A stretch of 64,000 nt of DNA, taken from assembly GCF_000350225.1 (NCBI RefSeq), contig NW_005178809.1:976878-1040877 (forward strand). Reading direction: 5' to 3'. Positions 1-11,953 of the stretch are shown piece by piece (the stretch's first letter is position 1; the number at the start of each line of letters is the position of its first letter). This DNA is from Chondrus crispus (lineage: Eukaryota > Rhodophyta > Florideophyceae > Gigartinales > Gigartinaceae). Both the position numbers and the translations under genes were made by a program. The notes under the pieces were generated by a model. That model ran no database searches. It was not told the DNA's origin and was given only the letters and a program-made list of their open reading frames with translations.

Positions 1-49
1 CTGTCGTTCGTTCAAAATTTTCCACTGCATATTCATGCTTCGGTAAAAT

Positions 50-379
50 ATACCTCATCGCTTATTGACACCGAAAAACACCTGTTGTTAAACAACCCCG
101 ACTGACAGAGTTGTGTTTATTTTTTAACCGTCGTAGTCCAGTTCTGCTGAATCAAGGGTAACAGTACTGAAGTAGATGCCTACTCACCGAATAAGGTTCT
201 AAGGGATTGTCCGGATGGTAAGGCAGTATTAATGACTGGTAGTCGCCCAGGTGGTCGCCCAGGCAACATCAAAAAATGGGGGATCAAATATAAACTCTCC
301 AAGCAGGGTTGCATCATGCATTTTATTACACAGGAGAGTGCATTTGTCCAAACTGACTTTATAAAGTTTCGATTAATAG
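50..379 (-). repeat. Dispersed repeat, left copy (inverted partner near 62.1-62.4 kb)
   Basis: The reverse complement of this stretch matches 62118-62444 over about 330 bp, by eye roughly 85% identical with small indels. Shared blocks include the tract around 'ggtgtttttcggtgtca', the pair of 'cgcccaggtggtcgcccagg'-type motifs, and the 'cagcagaactggactacgac' block. One edge is sharp near 'ctcatcgct'. No ORF is conserved between the copies. It is probably a short interspersed or MITE-like element, or the end of a larger transposon. The opposite orientation 62 kb apart need not mean the two copies belong to one element. Confidence 0.75.
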
Positions 380-479
380 CTTTTCAATTCTTCTTTATCC
401 TGCAACGCTACAGGAAACCATCAGATACCGTATGTCTTCAGTACTGTATACATCGTGCTGTGTCCGGTATTACACGGCT

Positions 480-1588
480 CTAAAAACTGTACCAATTGCG
501 ATTAATTGTCTTTTTACAAATGAATTGCAAAATGGTTTCAGGTCTTGATGCCATTGTGGATGACCCACATATGCTCTATCACTGCCCATGCAAGCAACCT
601 GAGCTACGTAATAGTGTCGCAGATCTTGCGCCAGTCTGCGCCGCATGAGCCTTGCAGCTCACGCCGCTTCCCTTGCGAGCTTCCTGTACAGTATATGGTC
701 TACTGCCCGACCTCGTTCCCCCAGAATGACCCAACATCTCACATAGAAGGCCGTACGTCCTGAGATAATACTTCATACACGTTAAGTCTCAATGGCATTC
801 CACCCCTGCCTATCTCTCTCCTCGTTCTCTCCACTGCAGCACACGCATCCAGTGGCCGTGCACACCAGCCCCCTATTGGCCCCCGCTGCATTGCCCTCGA
901 ACTAGCTGCACTCTGTTGTGCTAGCTCTGCTAAAGACGCTGCCTATGGTAAGGTCCGCAATCTTCGCACCTGTCTTCGCCGCACTGTCCGCCAAGCCGCA
1001 CACATTGTGGACATCCACCTTGTGCCTGATCTTGATTGACTTTCATGCCTGATGCCTTTCACACCCTTAGTCCCCAGACCACCTGCGCGGTTGCTGTCAT
1101 TGAAGACCACGCTCACATGCTCTTCGCTCGCATATCCATAGTCTGCTCACCCGTCTGAGCCGAGGTAGCATCGCATCAGTCTCTGGGTCGATTCCAAAAT
1201 AGCGTGGTGGCCTCGGCCACCCGCCCCAAGTGTAGTCTTCAACGAATGTTCAAGAGAGAAGGAGGTGTGCTGGAGCGCGATTGCCAGGCGGGGGAATAAT
1301 CTTCCATACGGAATGTACCCTTCGGTAATGGGAACTGCAGTTGTTTCTTTCATAAAATTTCGGTTGCTCTATCAGGCGGGATACCCTCCTGTAACGCGTC
1401 TGAGAGTGCCCAATCCGTCCTTGAACGCCCCTTTTTTCATCAAATGAAATATCTGACCCCACCTCTGCTAAATCTTCCAATCCTCGCCATTCATTAATCT
1501 AGATTCGTGGCCACCGACGCGTGCGCACGGAATATCACACCCACGTGTATAAGAAACAAGGGAGCAACAAGGCCCAGCTCCATCTCTT
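480..1588. other. Intergenic; one weak open frame
   Basis: No recognisable gene. A plus-strand frame from about 791 to 1036 is open for ~82 codons and rich in Ala, Cys and Arg, but has no in-frame ATG. It could be an exon or chance. Nothing else is supported. Confidence 0.4.
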
Positions 1589-1651
1589 ATGTATAAGCTC
1601 GACTTCTTCATCACCTCCATCGCCACCACCGTTCCCTCTTTTGCCCTCATC

Positions 1652-2442
1652 ATGTTGTCATTCATTTCCGCCCTCCCCCCTTCCCTTCATCTTCCCCCCC
1701 ACCACTCCCCCGCTCGCTGCACGCTTTCCACTTCCCTTCCCCTAACCGCCACACCACGCGGCCCGTCGGTAAGCTACGCCCAAATCCTCTCTCACAGTGT
1801 CTCCGCAGTCGAGTCGCTCGTCACCGCCAACCCGCCGACCCTCCACCTCACCCTCGACTTCCCTCCGGACCGCTCCGAAACAGACACCGGCACTCTTGTC
1901 TCGCGCTACGAAAACAACCTCAACTTTGCCGAAAAGCTCCTACTCGAACTGGGCGCCTCCTCTCCAACCCCAGTGGGGCCCAACATCCAGATATGTGACA
2001 ATATCAATCCGCAAGGAGGTGGTGAATATTTGACAGACGACGAAGTCATGGTCGGCTTGAAGGCCCCCGTTGACAAGCTGGGGGGACGCGTCGTTACCGT
2101 CTTGCTCAACGCCGGCGTGGACGTCGATTCGCTGACTTTGAGGCAATCAACATCAGGGGCACGGAGCGAATGCTCAGGGTCAACTGCGCCTTGGAAAGAG
2201 TGGGGTGGTTTGCGAGGCTTGGCGGGTTTGGGGAGTTTGTCGACGGCTTCGAAGCCGCCTACTACTTGAAGAACATGGCGGGCAGGGGGTGGTTGTTGAA
2301 GAGGGGAACAGGCAAATGGACGGTCTTTGTTGAGAGGAAAGGAGGATGCGAGATCGTATGCGAGATGCAAGAGAGGCCCAAGATGGTTGACGTGGAGAAG
2401 GAAATCAGGTTTGCCATTGCGGGCATCGACCGGAAGAGGTAG
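1652..2442 (+). pseudogene. DUF1995-family protein, probably plastid-targeted, one frameshift
   Basis: Residues after the N-terminus read as the DUF1995 family: a 'VSYAQILSHSV' segment, a 'LDFPPD' motif, then a C-terminal half in another frame (from about 2128) ending around 'YYLKNMAGRGWLLKRG'. The family includes plant LPA3, a chloroplast factor for photosystem II assembly. I place the start at ATG 1652, giving 'MLSFISALPP', which suits a red-algal transit peptide with an early Phe; ATG 1589 upstream is the alternative. The two halves lie in different frames (switch about 2100-2140). This could be a decayed gene, a sequencing indel or a very short intron; I see no convincing GT-AG pair. The stop is TAG at 2440-2442. 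Confidence 0.6.
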
Positions 2443-2547
2443 ACAACGCACGGTCAGCCAGGCTTTTTGACGTTTCGTCCTTCGTAGGAGGTGATTAGTG
2501 TCACGCATTGTGTTGATGCGCGAACGAGACGTACGGTACCGCAATTT

Positions 2548-3411
2548 TTACTTGATTCGCTTGTCTTCATTTTTCCGTTCTGTCGTATCTATTGTGCCAG
2601 CGACATGCAGATAAAAACTATTAGGAACAAGACTGCAAGGCTTGCAATGAATCTCCAAGCTTGCACAGAAGAAATTTACAAATTCTACCGATTTGTAACT
2701 ACTCTCTACGGGAGGCTTCGCGTGGATGCAACTGCAGCCCTTGTTTCCACCCCTGACATCGTCAATGTCCACAAGATTGATATCACAGAAGTCGCCAGAG
2801 AGCGCTTCAATTTCCCTGATGAGAACCGCACCTCCCACGGTGTCCTTCTTATTTAAAATTTCCTTTTCTTTCAGGCTGATTTCATGAAGTTCGCCCGCAA
2901 CATCTTTTGGGGACAGGGCTTGACCATTGTCTTGGTTTTGGCTCTCATCAGACTCTTCTTCTTCCATATCGACGTCATCATGGTACTCTTCGAAAAAGTT
3001 GCCAGGACGATTACCTTCACACTCACCTCCATTCTCATCAAAAGAAGTTCTTCTTTTTGTTGTAGAGAGCCTTCCTTTTGCTGCTTGGCCTGAAGCTCGT
3101 CTTCATGCTCGTGTGAAGAGCTGACACTGGTGTGCTCATTTGAATCATATTTTTCGTTGGAAGAGCTATGGTCTGAGATCTTCATTGAAACCTTTTCTGA
3201 AGCCTTGGATTGATCCCTATCTAGCTAGAGTTCCGTCTCTTAATATGAAATTCTTTTTAAGTCCCCATTTTTCGTACATCAACTCGGTGGAACCTACCGT
3301 ATTGAGGCACGTCGAGGGTCGAGTTGGAAGCACGACATTCCCATATGCCAATCCTTCTAAAAGCCATTCAGCGAGGGTCTCGTAAGCCCTTTCACGCCGC
3401 AAAGAGGCCAT
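2548..3411 (-). CDS. Hypothetical acidic/Ser-rich protein, split over frames
   Basis: Three minus-strand open segments follow each other: 3411-3217 (starts 'MASLRRERAYETLAEW'), 3185 to about 3050 ('MKISDHSSSNEKYDS', Ser/Glu/Gln-rich) and about 3050-2548 (acidic 'DMEEEESDESQNQD', then 'GGAVLIREIEALSGDF'). The first and third share a frame, the middle one does not. They look like one gene with short introns or with two frameshifts. The acidic low-complexity centre would fit a nuclear or scaffolding protein, but no family is recognised, and exon borders are not resolved. Confidence 0.35.
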
Positions 3412-4250
3412 TATTTCTTGAAATAGGGAAGTTCTAGCTAGTGATGACGAGATGCAACAACAGCGATTTCTACCACTGCATAGTGGTTGGCCATTTCATG
3501 GATATCTTTTCGGGAGCCTTGGGGTGCACATCGTTCTTTGGTCCCCTCCTACCTTGCTTCGGTTTCCGACGTGCTCCATTATTTCTGGTGTTTGGAGCGT
3601 CTTTTTGCCGTCATTCGCATCCCGTTTGTCCATGTCCACGAAAGTAAAACGTTCTTCGATATGATTGCTACACTGGATGGCAAAAATCGCAGCTGCAGAT
3701 ATCTTGCTCCTTTAGAACTAAACTGAGTTTCAATTGCAACAACTCTAATCCGGTACAACGGCCCTTTAGAAAATATTTTGTCACTCGCTGGGGCTTAAAC
3801 TGGTCAGAGAAAATTGGCTGAGCAGCGCCCCTCCCGAAGGAATCGATTGAATCTTGCCGCAGTAATTTCAGTTACAGCTTGTACTCAATCACAGTTCTTG
3901 TGAAGGAGACGGATTTGCTCGATCCTTTGAGGCGTATAGTTGATTTCAGCAGAGTTGTGTTGAATACTGAAGCTAAGGGCCCGTATTTTTGAGTTTAGGC
4001 ATGCTGGTTTTGATTGTAGGCACGCCACACTACGAGAAGGAGCTTGACTCCATGTACACACAATTCTTTCTTTCGAATGGCCGACTCTGCTGGTGATGGA
4101 TTTTGGCCTGCCGACACACAAGGAAAGACCAAAATGAATTAATCGAACTGTATTGACAGTTCGTGCAGTGTGTGCAGAACGTCATCTACAATCGGAGAGT
4201 TGGGGGCGAAGATGGTTCTCTTATTTTATTAGGAGGAAGCAAGACCTGGT
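3412..4250. other. Intergenic, no supported gene
   Basis: Only short overlapping frames in both directions (for example a 78-codon minus frame at 3885-4121). None shows a domain. The region lies between the hypothetical gene's start and the 3' end of the ubiquitin protease and may hold UTRs. Confidence 0.4.
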
Positions 4251-6050
4251 TTATTCGTACGCGCAATAGATTTTTGTGTTACTGAAGGGCGAAGCGAAAA
4301 TGTTTTCTGTCTCGTCCTCAACGAGCCCTTCATACACGTCCTTATACTTCTTCATCGAGTAGGAACTGATATTTGGCTTCCAGTAGACTTTCTTCGGGTT
4401 AATGATGGACCTGTGAGCCATGGGCCTTTTCTTTTCATCCAACTTTCTCAGAATCATAGAATTGGCCACAAACTTCTGGGCTTCATCCGATATTGCACGT
4501 TGGTCGAGGCTAGAAAGATATCGTGGCCTTTCTCCTGCTTCAAGCGTGACCAGAGGCTTCGCAGTCATTGGCAACTGGTCCACATACCGAATGATCTCGT
4601 TTGGCCCAGGTACATCCAGAATCTCTTGGGCACTGTCGGGATGGGGCGAAAAGGTGCGTGGATATCGCCAGGTAGTTTCTGGTGGGATGATGAGCGCATT
4701 TTCGGCTACAGGGTTCGCTTGAGTTCTGACTTTTTGCATGTATTCTTCGTACTCGAGAGGTTTTCTGGGAGAGGACTGGCCATCCATATTTGCTCTGTGC
4801 GCTGTGTTCTTTCTTATACCGCAGCCTTTCTGGTAGAAGTCGAGGTCGCCACTCATCTCTGGACTGGTTCTTGCTATTTTAGTAGGCCTTTCCTCACCGA
4901 CATTTGGAAGAATAGACCCAGACTCTGCGCGAGTATTCCTTTTTGGGGCTTGCGATGATAATTCTTCATCGCCACAGTCTTCCATGACGACATCGTTCCG
5001 AATAGTTCCTGTCGCACCTTCGTCTCTGCTGTAAAATAGCATGTATGGTTTCTGCTTCAGCAACCGGCTGATGGGTATCATTAACGTGTCATCATCATCC
5101 TTAAGAAACCAGATCCCATTCTTACTTTTCACGTACGCAGTGTAGTGCCCCTCGTCCTTGCTTTCTCCTTGATGAACGATTATACCTCTGAGTGTGTACA
5201 TTAAGTGTTGGTTGGGGTTACCCTCATGTTTCATGTACTTGGCGAGATCTAGTGTTTCTGCGAATTCCTTCGTTGAACTTGTGTCGATCAATCCTTCGCT
5301 GCTCGAAGTATCACTTACGTGTCTTGCCAAATTCAGCAGAAAGACATTTGGTGCTGTTCTAATGTAATCCCGTTTCGATGAGGTTGTACGCTTTCGGCAC
5401 TTGCTGCAATGAACTTTGTTTTGGAGAGGGATCGTTGCAAAGTGTTCTCGGAGCGCATTGGCAACAGTTTGGTCTTCATTGATGGATGTACTCAGCGATG
5501 AGAATGAAATATCGGTTTCGTGAACGGATGAGCAGGTCGCGCATGTGATTGCGGACAAAACGAGCCCATTGAGAATCTTTGCTATCGGGGCTTGCCTAGA
5601 ATCAATCACTGTAAGATTAGCATCACGCATCTGAGCAAGTTCTCGCTCAGCCATCTTGTCAAAGAGTAATGTTAAAAATTCATTCGCATCTTGCTGATTT
5701 CTCTTCGTGTAGTCCGGGTTCAATTGATGCAAAGCTACTAAAAGTTCTTGCGGACGGATAGCTGACTGTTCCTTGGACTTGAAAAATTTTTTAGCGAGGA
5801 GACCAAGCTCGCATCTCAAGCAGGGTGAACGCGAATTGCCAGATTCGCAGAGTTGATGATCAACAAACTTGTATAGATATGATGCTAGAGCGGGCGTGTG
5901 AAAAATGCATTGAAGCGCAGCATTTAGATAGCATGTATTTCCAAAGTTCCGCAGACCAGGAGTCTGCTTAGTTAGCACAGTGCGATCGATAGATGCTGGA
6001 TATCTGGGAGACACCCAGGCTTGGCCTGAAGGCTGGTCGTTTTGAGGCAT
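4251..6050 (-). CDS. Ubiquitin-specific protease (USP/UCH, peptidase C19), USP36/42-like
   Basis: Single-exon protein of 599 residues that should cleave ubiquitin from substrates. The Cys box 'GLRNFGNTCYLNAALQC' sits at residues 32-48 with catalytic Cys40. 'QQDANEF' is at 119-125. Two CxxC pairs (C170/C173 and C215/C218) form the zinc ribbon of the fingers subdomain. The His box 'KDEGHYTAYV' places His302, and the Asp-rich 'FLKDDDD' follows at 315-321. The catalytic core ends near 340 ('PYMLFYSRDE'). The remaining ~255 residues are low-complexity and then an unrecognised, charged C-terminal part. The compact core resembles the USP36/USP42 (Ubp10) group, which is often nucleolar, but subfamily is inference. 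ATG 6050 is the first Met, stop TAA. No breaks: it is one of two clearly intact host genes here. Confidence 0.92.
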   Translation of the reverse strand: MPQNDQPSGQAWVSPRYPASIDRTVLTKQTPGLRNFGNTCYLNAALQCIFHTPALASYLYKFVDHQLCESGNSRSPCLRCELGLLAKKFFKSKEQSAIRPQELLVALHQLNPDYTKRNQQDANEFLTLLFDKMAERELAQMRDANLTVIDSRQAPIAKILNGLVLSAITCATCSSVHETDISFSSLSTSINEDQTVANALREHFATIPLQNKVHCSKCRKRTTSSKRDYIRTAPNVFLLNLARHVSDTSSSEGLIDTSSTKEFAETLDLAKYMKHEGNPNQHLMYTLRGIIVHQGESKDEGHYTAYVKSKNGIWFLKDDDDTLMIPISRLLKQKPYMLFYSRDEGATGTIRNDVVMEDCGDEELSSQAPKRNTRAESGSILPNVGEERPTKIARTSPEMSGDLDFYQKGCGIRKNTAHRANMDGQSSPRKPLEYEEYMQKVRTQANPVAENALIIPPETTWRYPRTFSPHPDSAQEILDVPGPNEIIRYVDQLPMTAKPLVTLEAGERPRYLSSLDQRAISDEAQKFVANSMILRKLDEKKRPMAHRSIINPKKVYWKPNISSYSMKKYKDVYEGLVEDETENIFASPFSNTKIYCAYE

Positions 6051-7156
6051 GTGACAGCTAGAGAATTGACAGAGAGAAGAAGGATATGTTTAGTTCGCAC
6101 AGAGATTTTGCTTGCTGGAAGATTGGTTTAGAGGCGCGGCTTCCCCGCGCTGGGATCCCTTTAAATATCAAGGGAGAGACCATGCCTGTAGGCAGTTCTG
6201 ATGAAGTAACCTCTATCCCTGTCAAAGGGGGAATTTTCCTGTTTGGAGAGGTCTTGGTTTCCTATCGGAAGACGAAATGAGCAATAGAGCCACGACCATG
6301 CTGTACGAATACATAATTGTGTTTTCCAATCGCGTGACGGGCGCCGATCTCATTCCTCAATTATTCGCAACCGTTCAACACCTGCGTCGCCCACTCAATG
6401 CTCTGCAAAGGGGACGCTTTCTTCTCCCAGTTGCATCTTTCACGACCGTTCTGAATAGCTATTCCCCTTGAGAAGGGTTTCTTCAGTACAAAAATAGAAA
6501 CCCCATTCTAGCTTGTCCTCATTGCGGTTGCTTCCGTTTGTTTCACGGGCGTCTTAACAGTGCGTCCCATACGCCTCGTCATATCCTAGGCTGAGGGCTT
6601 AGTTTTTCGATACAAGGTTGTTCCGTAAAACCCTGATACTGCACATACTCTCTCAGTGAGACAGATTGTATTCATTCATCTTAAGATCATGTTAAGGTCA
6701 TTCTGAACAAAGTTCAGACCTCGAATTGAAAGGCATTGTCGTTGAGGCGGATCCTTCGCGTATGTCGAATGGATAAGAGAGCAGGATGCGCACGTTTATC
6801 ACGGCGTAGGCTCATAGTGCAGCCATATACCATACCGTACTCATTCCCAGAGAGAGTTAGTAAGTGGCACTGTCGAAGAAAACAAGGATTCCCCGGCACA
6901 TATTTATTCATGTGTGTGTGAATCCTTTATCGGCTGCGCCCCAGTGCATAATACTGCACAAAGCATGTGCTATAATCGCAGCTGTGCACCGTCATCGCGG
7001 CTCCCAGACTATGCAGACGGTCTTTCAGTCCAAAATCATCTTGTGGTATCCATGGTGTATGTACGCTCCGCGAAAAAAGGATAAGACCACCTCCACCGTC
7101 TGTTCTGCTGCCCAGAACGTGTTCCAAAGTCTCGGGAGGCCACCGGCAGGGCGGGT
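6051..7156. other. Intergenic upstream of the USP gene
   Basis: Holds the USP promoter side and about 1 kb without a convincing gene. Small frames at 6086-6280, 6277-6471 and 6736-6921 lack domains. It ends where the split LTR of copia element E2 begins. Confidence 0.4.
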
Positions 7157-7380
7157 CCTTTGGTCGTGGGTTTGAACAGGGTGCTTGTTGAAAGTGGAAT
7201 TGAACAGTAAGATGAGAGTGTCTTCTTCCACACTCGTAGTTTATTCGGATAGAAGCATTTAAGTACATACTAAGGGACTCAATAAACCTGTCAAAACTCA
7301 AGGTCAGTATGTGCTGAGCGGTGATGCAGAACGACAACTTGACAGGGACTGATTCTGCACCACCCAATTCAGAGAAGTAA
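7157..7380 (-). repeat. E2 3' LTR, outer part (split by E1)
   Basis: Matches 16693-16915 nearly base for base. The last 5 bases (agtaa, 7376-7380) are the target site duplicated on E1 insertion. Confidence 0.9.
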
Positions 7381-7476
7381 TGTCAGACCGCACAGGACAG
7401 TCTGTCCTTCAGGATAGACTTATAACTAGCGAGCGACGACGAGTAAACGAGGAGGCATCGGTCTTCTGTTCACACA
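7381..7476 (+). repeat. E1 5' LTR (96 bp)
   Basis: Starts tgtcag, ends cacaca. Contains the palindrome 'aggacagtctgtcct' and 'gcgacgacgagtaaa', the latter also present in the LTR of E3. It lacks a 42-bp segment present in the 3' LTR. Confidence 0.93.
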
Positions 7477-7489
7477 GGTTATGGGCACC
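7477..7489 (+). promoter_or_regulatory. E1 primer-binding site, half-tRNA initiator Met type
   Basis: 'ggttatgggcacc' directly abuts the LTR and is complementary to the anticodon arm of eukaryotic initiator tRNA-Met (GGGCCCATAACC) with one mismatch, not to a tRNA 3' end. Drosophila copia is the known precedent for priming by an initiator-tRNA fragment. Confidence 0.75.
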
Positions 7490-7745
7490 TTTTGCTACCT
7501 TGCATAATTCAACCTTCCCCGCTTCACGATCGCAACCCACCACGACAAGAACAAACCGATCCCTCCCAACGCGGAGGAGCCCCAGGCTAACCCCATCTCA
7601 GCCCCTCACCTACATCCCTCCACCGAAAAATCCTACGACATCAACACAAAACACGACAAACCAAACGACAAACTACACAACAAACTACACGACAAATCAC
7701 ACTACATCTCACATCACAAACAACACTCACCAGGACATACGCACC

Positions 7746-10700
7746 ATAGAAAAACTCCCCGACATCCCCCGCCTCAACCCGACGAACTACGGGCCGTGGA
7801 TCGTGGCCACTCGAGCAGCAGCACACACGATCGACGCCATCGAACACATCATCAGCAACCCCACTCCCCCACAAGACCCCACCGATCTAGCAACATTCCA
7901 CCGCAACAAGAACTACCTACTCGGCAAGCTGATCACGTCCATACCAGCCCACATAGCCAACCTCATACTCACCCCCACAAGCGATCTAACTCCTTACGAT
8001 CTCATATAGGCAGTCACTTCTCACTTGGACACAACCAATGCTTCAGACCACAAATATCTAAAGCAGCTAGCCGAGCAGACAAACTTTCTGCCCGGTATGA
8101 CTCTTGATCAGTACATCAAGGCCCATGAGCACATCAGAACCAGAATGATCGCAGCACGGTTCCCAGCAATAGCCGACCCCAAAACAACAGTAGAGTTCCT
8201 CATCGACGGCCTGCGGTTCAACCCCGCCACGGCCGCCATTGGCAGCCAACTCATTGCCCTGGACCCCAACGACACAAAAGACTTTGTGCACAAGTTCAAT
8301 CGAATGGACCTCTACCGGCAAGCGTCACAACCACGCACCTCTCAAATACACGGCGACGCCGGAGGCTCAAATTTTTTCAGAAATCCAGCCTCGGCCCCTC
8401 AACGCTACAACCGTTTCCACCGCCGGAACCTCCCCGTACCATCCAATCCATGCAGATTCCACATGTCACGAGGCGTCTCCCACCCCCGACACACCGACGC
8501 CGAGTGCAATCACGCAGCACACCCCCGCCATCGTACCCGTCAACCCGTACGCACCAAGCCGTACCAGACGGCACGGGGCGCTCAACGTCAAGACGATTAC
8601 ACAAACGACTCGGATATGGAGCTGGACGACACAACCGATCACAGCCTGCACCAGGACTACTGTACGTACATCCTCGACTCGGGCGCCCACCCAACACACA
8701 TGGCCAACCTCGCCTCCATACAGACACCACAACCCATACAGCACAAAACAAAAACCGCAACTAACCAAATCGTTAAATGCACGCACGCCGGACAGACGAC
8801 GATCAAGACGAATAAGGGACATGCACTCAAGATCCCCGCTGTTGTATCCCCAAACATAACAAGCAATCTCCTGTCGGTGCGATCCATCACCAAGACCAGA
8901 GACAACGTCCTCTTCACGCCTAACGCTGCATACATACTCGACAAGCGCTCCCGTGGAACTATCCTAGGCACAGCCCCATGGGACCCCGCCATCAACGCGT
9001 ATGCATGGAAGAGAACAAAGAACGCACAGGCAAGGGGCGCACGCACGATCCCCGCCCCGAAACACAGATCCAAAACACCCACGCCGTCGTCAAAACACAG
9101 TTCACAAACCCCTTCAAAAACCCCTGCCAATCCGCGCCTCATCGCGACTCGAGCCCCTCCTCCCACTACCACAAAAAGGAAATCCATTACACCATTACCT
9201 GTAAGCTCAATACCGGCACCCCCCATCCCACCGATCCCCTGTAAGGCCACAGACAAGATCTTGCAACACTGGCATTTAAAGCTCAACCATGCCCCTCTAC
9301 GCAAAATACAAGACATCGCCAAATCGAGGAAGCTACACGGCCTTCCACCCGCTCTCGCCGCCACCCAAAACCGACTGTCATGCTCCGCATGTGCACACGC
9401 GAAGCAACGACCGGCACGCCATTCTCCCACTCAACACCACTATGACACGGGCGACTTTCTAAGTTCTGACACATGCGGCCCTATCCATCCTCCATCCAAC
9501 CACGGCAACCACCATTTCCTAACGTACATAGATGCCGCTTCCAGATACGTCATGCTGTATTTTCTCAAATCCCGAAGCGAAGTAGGAATCATCATTCCGC
9601 AATTCTTCGCGCTGCTAAAGCAACGCAACCGCCTTCCTCGAACCTACCGCACTGACAACGCACGCGAATTTAAATCCAACCACGCGCTGCACACCTACGC
9701 CTCCCTCGGTATCAAGTACGAGAATAATACCCCGCATCAGCCTCAGGAAAATTCTATTGCCGAGAGAATTAATCAAACTCTCATGAACGCCGCCAGAGCC
9801 AATCTCCACCACGCCAATCTACCGGACGCCTATTGGGAGGACGCAGTACGCGATGCGGCTTATAAATACAACATCATACCTCATTGGGCCACCGGACAAG
9901 CCCCATACACACTATGGCACAAACAGAAAGCACAGCCGAAGCAGCTCCTCATCTTCGGACAATTAGGCACAATACCTATATACGGCACAAAACGCAAACT
10001 AGACACACGCAGCCGAGCAGGACGATACATGTACTCCAACAGCCCCCACTCGATCACAGTACAAGATACACACACAAGCAAGTACCACATCACACGCACG
10101 CAAGACTTCCGTCCGTACACAAAAACACATGACCCTACAGTGACCACAACAGCCGTCCTCCGCACTTCACCAGCAGCAACACGCGGAACCGGACTACAAC
10201 TCACCACACCCGACCCCCGTACCAGACAAGAAGCCAGAACCTACCCTGACGCTGCCGAATGGGAACATGCACACGACACAGAGCTCGATAAGCTAGACGC
10301 AACAGGAACCATCAAATGGATACCAGACCGACAGATCCCCATACATGACAAGCTCATACCACTCACAATGACATTCAGGTACATTCGGGATCACACCGGT
10401 ACAGTAACCGACCGCAAGGCGCGCTGCGCAGCACGCGGCGACCGCATGACCCCGGGGACACATTACGACCCCGAACAAGTCACCACCTACATGGCGGACA
10501 AGACTACAGTACGTCTACTCCTCTCCATCGCAGCCACGCAAAAATGGCCCCTAGAACACCTAGACATCAGCTCCGCCTATCTCCACGAGAAATTCCCTCA
10601 AACGAAACCGGTATACATCAAGCAGCACCCCCGGTTCAACGGCACGCTCAAACATCCATGCAAAGCAGGTCTACTCATGCGCAATATCTACGGCACACCT

Positions 10701-11846
10701 CAAGCAGCACGTATTTACCACGACGGACTGTCCAAGCACCTAATCGCGCATGGTTACCAGCCCACTCAGGCAGACCCCTGCCTCTTCTACAAAACATCCA
10801 AACGCGGCCTCATTCTAGTCGCCATCAATATGGACGATTTCCTTTCAGCTGCATCTTCTCAAGAGCTACACGACGAGCTCCACGCCACTCTCGCAGCCAA
10901 ATACACCATCAAATGTCTCGGCTTCCCTGCCAGGTATCTCAAATGGCACATCCAACGCCTCACCGATGGCTCCATACACATCTCGCAACCCAACGTCGCC
11001 AAAACCATCCTTACAAAAACAGGCATGGTGTCGTCCAACCCAAAGCGAACACCGCTACCCCCTAAAGCAACCTTCACGTACGCGCAAGACGACCCCCTCT
11101 TAGAACAGCACCAATCCTTTCTCTTCCGCCAAACCATCGGAGACCTCAGATACTTAGCCGACAGCACCAGGCCCGATATCCACCCCGCGGTCAGCATGCT
11201 AGCCTCAGTCATGCACAAACCGGCTCGCACACACAAGAACCACCTCCACTGGCTCCTTCGGTACCTCAGCGGTACAGCACACCACGTAATACTGTTCAAA
11301 GCCAAGGCTCCCAACGCCTCTCCAAGCCTCCGCACATACAGCGACTCGGATTTCGCCAACGACCACGCACGCCGATCCCGAACCGGAGCAGTACACATGT
11401 TCCACGACGCGCCGATCAGCTGGACCTCAGCTCGGCAATCCGTAGTAGCCGACTCCACCTGTGAGGCGGAATACCTCATGACCACTGCAGCCACGCAACA
11501 AGCTCACTGGCTCCGCCGCCTCCTCTCCGACGCACAAAAACCGGAGCACGAACCCACTCCTCTTCTAGTAGACAACAAAGCAACAATCCTCGTGGCACAG
11601 AACTCGGCGCCCACCAAACGTCGAAAGTTCATCGATGTGAAACATCACTTCATACACAACCACATTCAACGAGGAAACATCAAAATCCAACACATCCCCT
11701 CCGAGGACAACATCGCCGACTACTTCACAAAGCCACTCGGCCCACAACGCACGAAAACTCTCCTCAACAAGCTCAGCTTCGTCGACCCGAAACCCCTATT
11801 GGCGAACCCGGGGACTGTCAGACCGCACAATCACATTCGCCAATAG
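7746..11846 (+). pseudogene. E1 gag-pol polyprotein with one internal TAG
   Basis: The frame is open from the LTR to 11846 except for TAG at 8007-8009 in gag. The expected gag start, ACCATG in the related E3, is ACCATA here (ATA 7746-7748); the only upstream in-frame ATG (7380) spans the target-site/LTR joint. Domains: gag with 'NYGPW' and 'LDTTNASDH'; a C/H knuckle-like 'CRFHMSRGVSHPRHTDAEC'; protease 'LDSGAHPTH' (Asp codon 8676); integrase zinc motif 'WHLKLNH..CSAC' and DDE at codons 9468, 9654 and 9762; RT with 'NMDDF' (10830) instead of YVDD; RNase H 'YSDSDFA...CEAEY' and 'VDNKATI'. The frame ends inside the 3' LTR. One missense start loss and one nonsense make it non-functional unless TAG is read through. 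Confidence 0.88.
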
Positions 11847-11953
11847 TCATTTTGCAGTCTCAGACCGCACAGGACAGTCTGTCCTTCAGGATAGACTTAT
11901 AACTAGCGAGCGACGACGAGTAAACGAGGAGGCATCGGTCTTCTGTTCACACA
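11816..11953 (+). repeat. E1 3' LTR (138 bp, 42 bp longer than the 5' LTR)
   Basis: Begins tgtcagaccgcac at 11816 after 'cggggac', then 'cagaccgcac' recurs at 11861. The 42 bp from one copy to the next are absent from the 5' LTR. The last 93 bp match the 5' LTR exactly. Confidence 0.82.

Larger units (their letters stand above)
7381..11953 (+). mobile_element. Young Ty1/copia retrotransposon E1 inserted in the E2 LTR
   Basis: 4573 bp, flanked by a perfect 5-bp target duplication agtaa (7376-7380 and 11954-11958). The unoccupied site is preserved in the right E2 LTR (gtaaatcac context). LTR order is 5' LTR 7381-7476, PBS 7477, polyprotein, PPT-like 'acccggggac', 3' LTR 11816-11953. The shared 96 bp of the LTRs differ by one base, so insertion was recent. 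One uninterrupted frame except for one TAG encodes gag, protease, integrase, RT and RNase H in copia order. Short LTRs and the MDD RT motif fit the GalEa/PyRE-type clade (inference). Confidence 0.95.

Noticed and set aside
8007..8009. TAG reassigned to an amino acid in this genome
   Set aside because: The DUF1995 gene ends properly at TAG and E3/E4 also carry TAA, so a global code change is not supported.
8657..9430. 257-codon minus frame across E1 pol
   Set aside because: Antisense shadow of the integrase/protease region; Val/Gly/Cys-rich and inside a well-explained coding frame.
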